64,000 nt of DNA from Rhodothermus marinus (GTDB lineage: Bacteria; Bacteroidota; Rhodothermia; Rhodothermales; Rhodothermaceae): contig NZ_AP019797.1 of the NCBI RefSeq assembly GCF_009936275.1, positions 1,727,501 through 1,791,500 on the forward strand, in the 5' to 3' direction. A model generated the notes under the pieces. It searched no databases, was not told the DNA's origin, and was given only the letters and a program-made list of their open reading frames with translations. The position numbers and the translations under genes were made by a program. Positions 63,419-64,000 of the stretch are shown in pieces (positions within the stretch are counted from its first letter, which is position 1; the number at the start of each line of letters is the position of its first letter).

Positions 63419-63460
63419 CCTTAAAAGCTTTTCAGCCGCCGCTCAGTCGTTTTAAATAAA
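63419..63460 (+). promoter_or_regulatory. Probable copper-response operator before the Met-rich gene
   Basis: CCTTAAAAGCTTTTCAGCC, then GCTCAGTCGTTTTAAAT, matches the element at 59172-59212 with few changes and a 2-nt gap. Its spacing to the start codon is nearly the same. The half-dyad CTTAAAA is kept and TTTTAAG has become TTTTCAG. Confidence 0.6.
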
Positions 63461-63518
63461 GGGTTCAGTAGCTTGAGAGCGTATTCTGAACCTGCAACCA
63501 ACCCGAGGAGGTAACGCC

Positions 63519-64000
63519 ATGTATACGGTGATAAAGCGACTGGTGCTGGGCCTGACCTTGCTGAGCATGCCGGCCCTGGCCCAGCAACACGGCCATCAAA
63601 TGATGCGTCCGGACACCGCCCGCGGAATGATGCAGGGCGGCATGATGGGCCAGATGGGCATGATGATGCAGATGATGCCCCGCATGATGGGCATCATGCA
63701 GCAGGGCATGATGATGCAGAACCCGCTGCACCATGCCACCATGATGGCCTTTGTGCTTCCGGCGATGGCCGATACGCTGGGCCTTTCCGAGCAGCAGCAG
63801 CGCCAGCTTGGTGAACTCAAACAACGCATGCTGCAGGCGCATCGCGCCCGCCAGCAGGAGATCCGGCAGCACCAGCAGGCCCTGCAGGCGCTCTTTCAGA
63901 GCGAGCAGCAGCCCGATCCGGCCGCCCTGCGCGAGCACCTGCAGGCAATCGCCCGGCTGGAGGTAGATGACCGGCTGGCCCCCTACGAAACCTTCCGCCA
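63519..64000 (+). CDS. Met-rich periplasmic protein, Spy/CpxP-like (partial)
   Basis: The gene is open to the right edge (160 codons seen). A signal peptide (MYTVIKRLVLGLTLLSMPALAQ) is followed by a Met/His-rich stretch (about 27-75, with GGMMGQMGMMMQMMPRMMG). A helical LTXXQ-like region (LGLSEQQQRQLGELKQRM) follows, typical of Spy/CpxP/CnrX-type metal or stress proteins. GAGGAGG lies 7 nt before the ATG. The shared operator suggests it is induced by copper with copA. Confidence 0.85.
   Translation, partial: MYTVIKRLVLGLTLLSMPALAQQHGHQMMRPDTARGMMQGGMMGQMGMMMQMMPRMMGIMQQGMMMQNPLHHATMMAFVLPAMADTLGLSEQQQRQLGELKQRMLQAHRARQQEIRQHQQALQALFQSEQQPDPAALREHLQAIARLEVDDRLAPYETFR

Overview
The window looks like a chromosomal segment of a thermophilic Rhodothermus-type bacterium (Rhodothermota, close to Bacteroidota). 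This rests on recall of gene families and on composition, not on a search. Coding DNA is GC-rich, the DNA polymerase I is of the type known from R. marinus, and the gene mix is typical of that lineage: VWA plus lamin-tail proteins, paired M16 peptidases, an ATP-PPase of the Dph6 type and DUF2267. No rRNA or tRNA was recognised.

Region 1 (1-12.3 kb) is the accessory part. It begins with an SSB-like gene running off the left edge and a very acidic zinc-ribbon protein. Next come a RecD-like helicase with a partner that looks like helical repeats plus OB folds, an AT-rich island with two tiny membrane-protein genes, and a CRISPR array (16 identical 37-bp repeats, 15 spacers, 4788-6021). A CARF-domain (TIGR02710-type) CRISPR ancillary gene follows. 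Divergent from it is a 1031-residue UvrD-like helicase overlapping a gene for a tail-anchored coiled-coil protein. Last is a 5'-truncated, frameshifted remnant of a DUF234/PD-(D/E)XK-type protein. No cas1, cas2 or effector cas gene is visible. The helicase plus tail-anchor cassette is the best candidate for an undescribed system.

Region 2 (12.3-45.3 kb) is mostly housekeeping: a LacI-family regulator with purC; an ABC-permease/moaD/moaE/nitrilase operon; a cytidine deaminase with a degenerate N-terminal half; a VWA protein and a secreted lamin-tail protein; an IscA-type protein; clpC; a glycosylasparaginase-like enzyme with a GH18 lipoprotein; a protein with two AP2-like domains; two M16 peptidases behind polA; dTDP-sugar genes; a HAD hydrolase; a fructosamine-kinase/LMW-phosphatase pair; xseA; a serine hydrolase; an amidohydrolase; an ATP-PPase; and a small helical protein.

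Region 3 (45.3-56.9 kb) holds hemN, a two-domain glycosyltransferase, OsmC, a zinc-ribbon protein, a frameshifted Smr gene, a class-I amidotransferase, a probable lytic transglycosylase, a cytochrome c lipoprotein, a MOSC protein, a THUMP RNA methyltransferase and DUF2267. It also contains two families of dispersed non-coding repeats. One has inverted copies at about 45.3 and 50.1 kb; the other has copies at about 50.3, 53.9 and 63.2 kb.

Region 4 (57-64 kb) is a copper-resistance cluster. A CusRS-like two-component system is divergent from copA, copB, a DUF411 protein and a membrane thioredoxin. A Met-rich periplasmic protein gene runs off the right edge. A conserved 40-bp element lies at about the same distance upstream of both copA and the Met-rich gene and is a likely shared operator.
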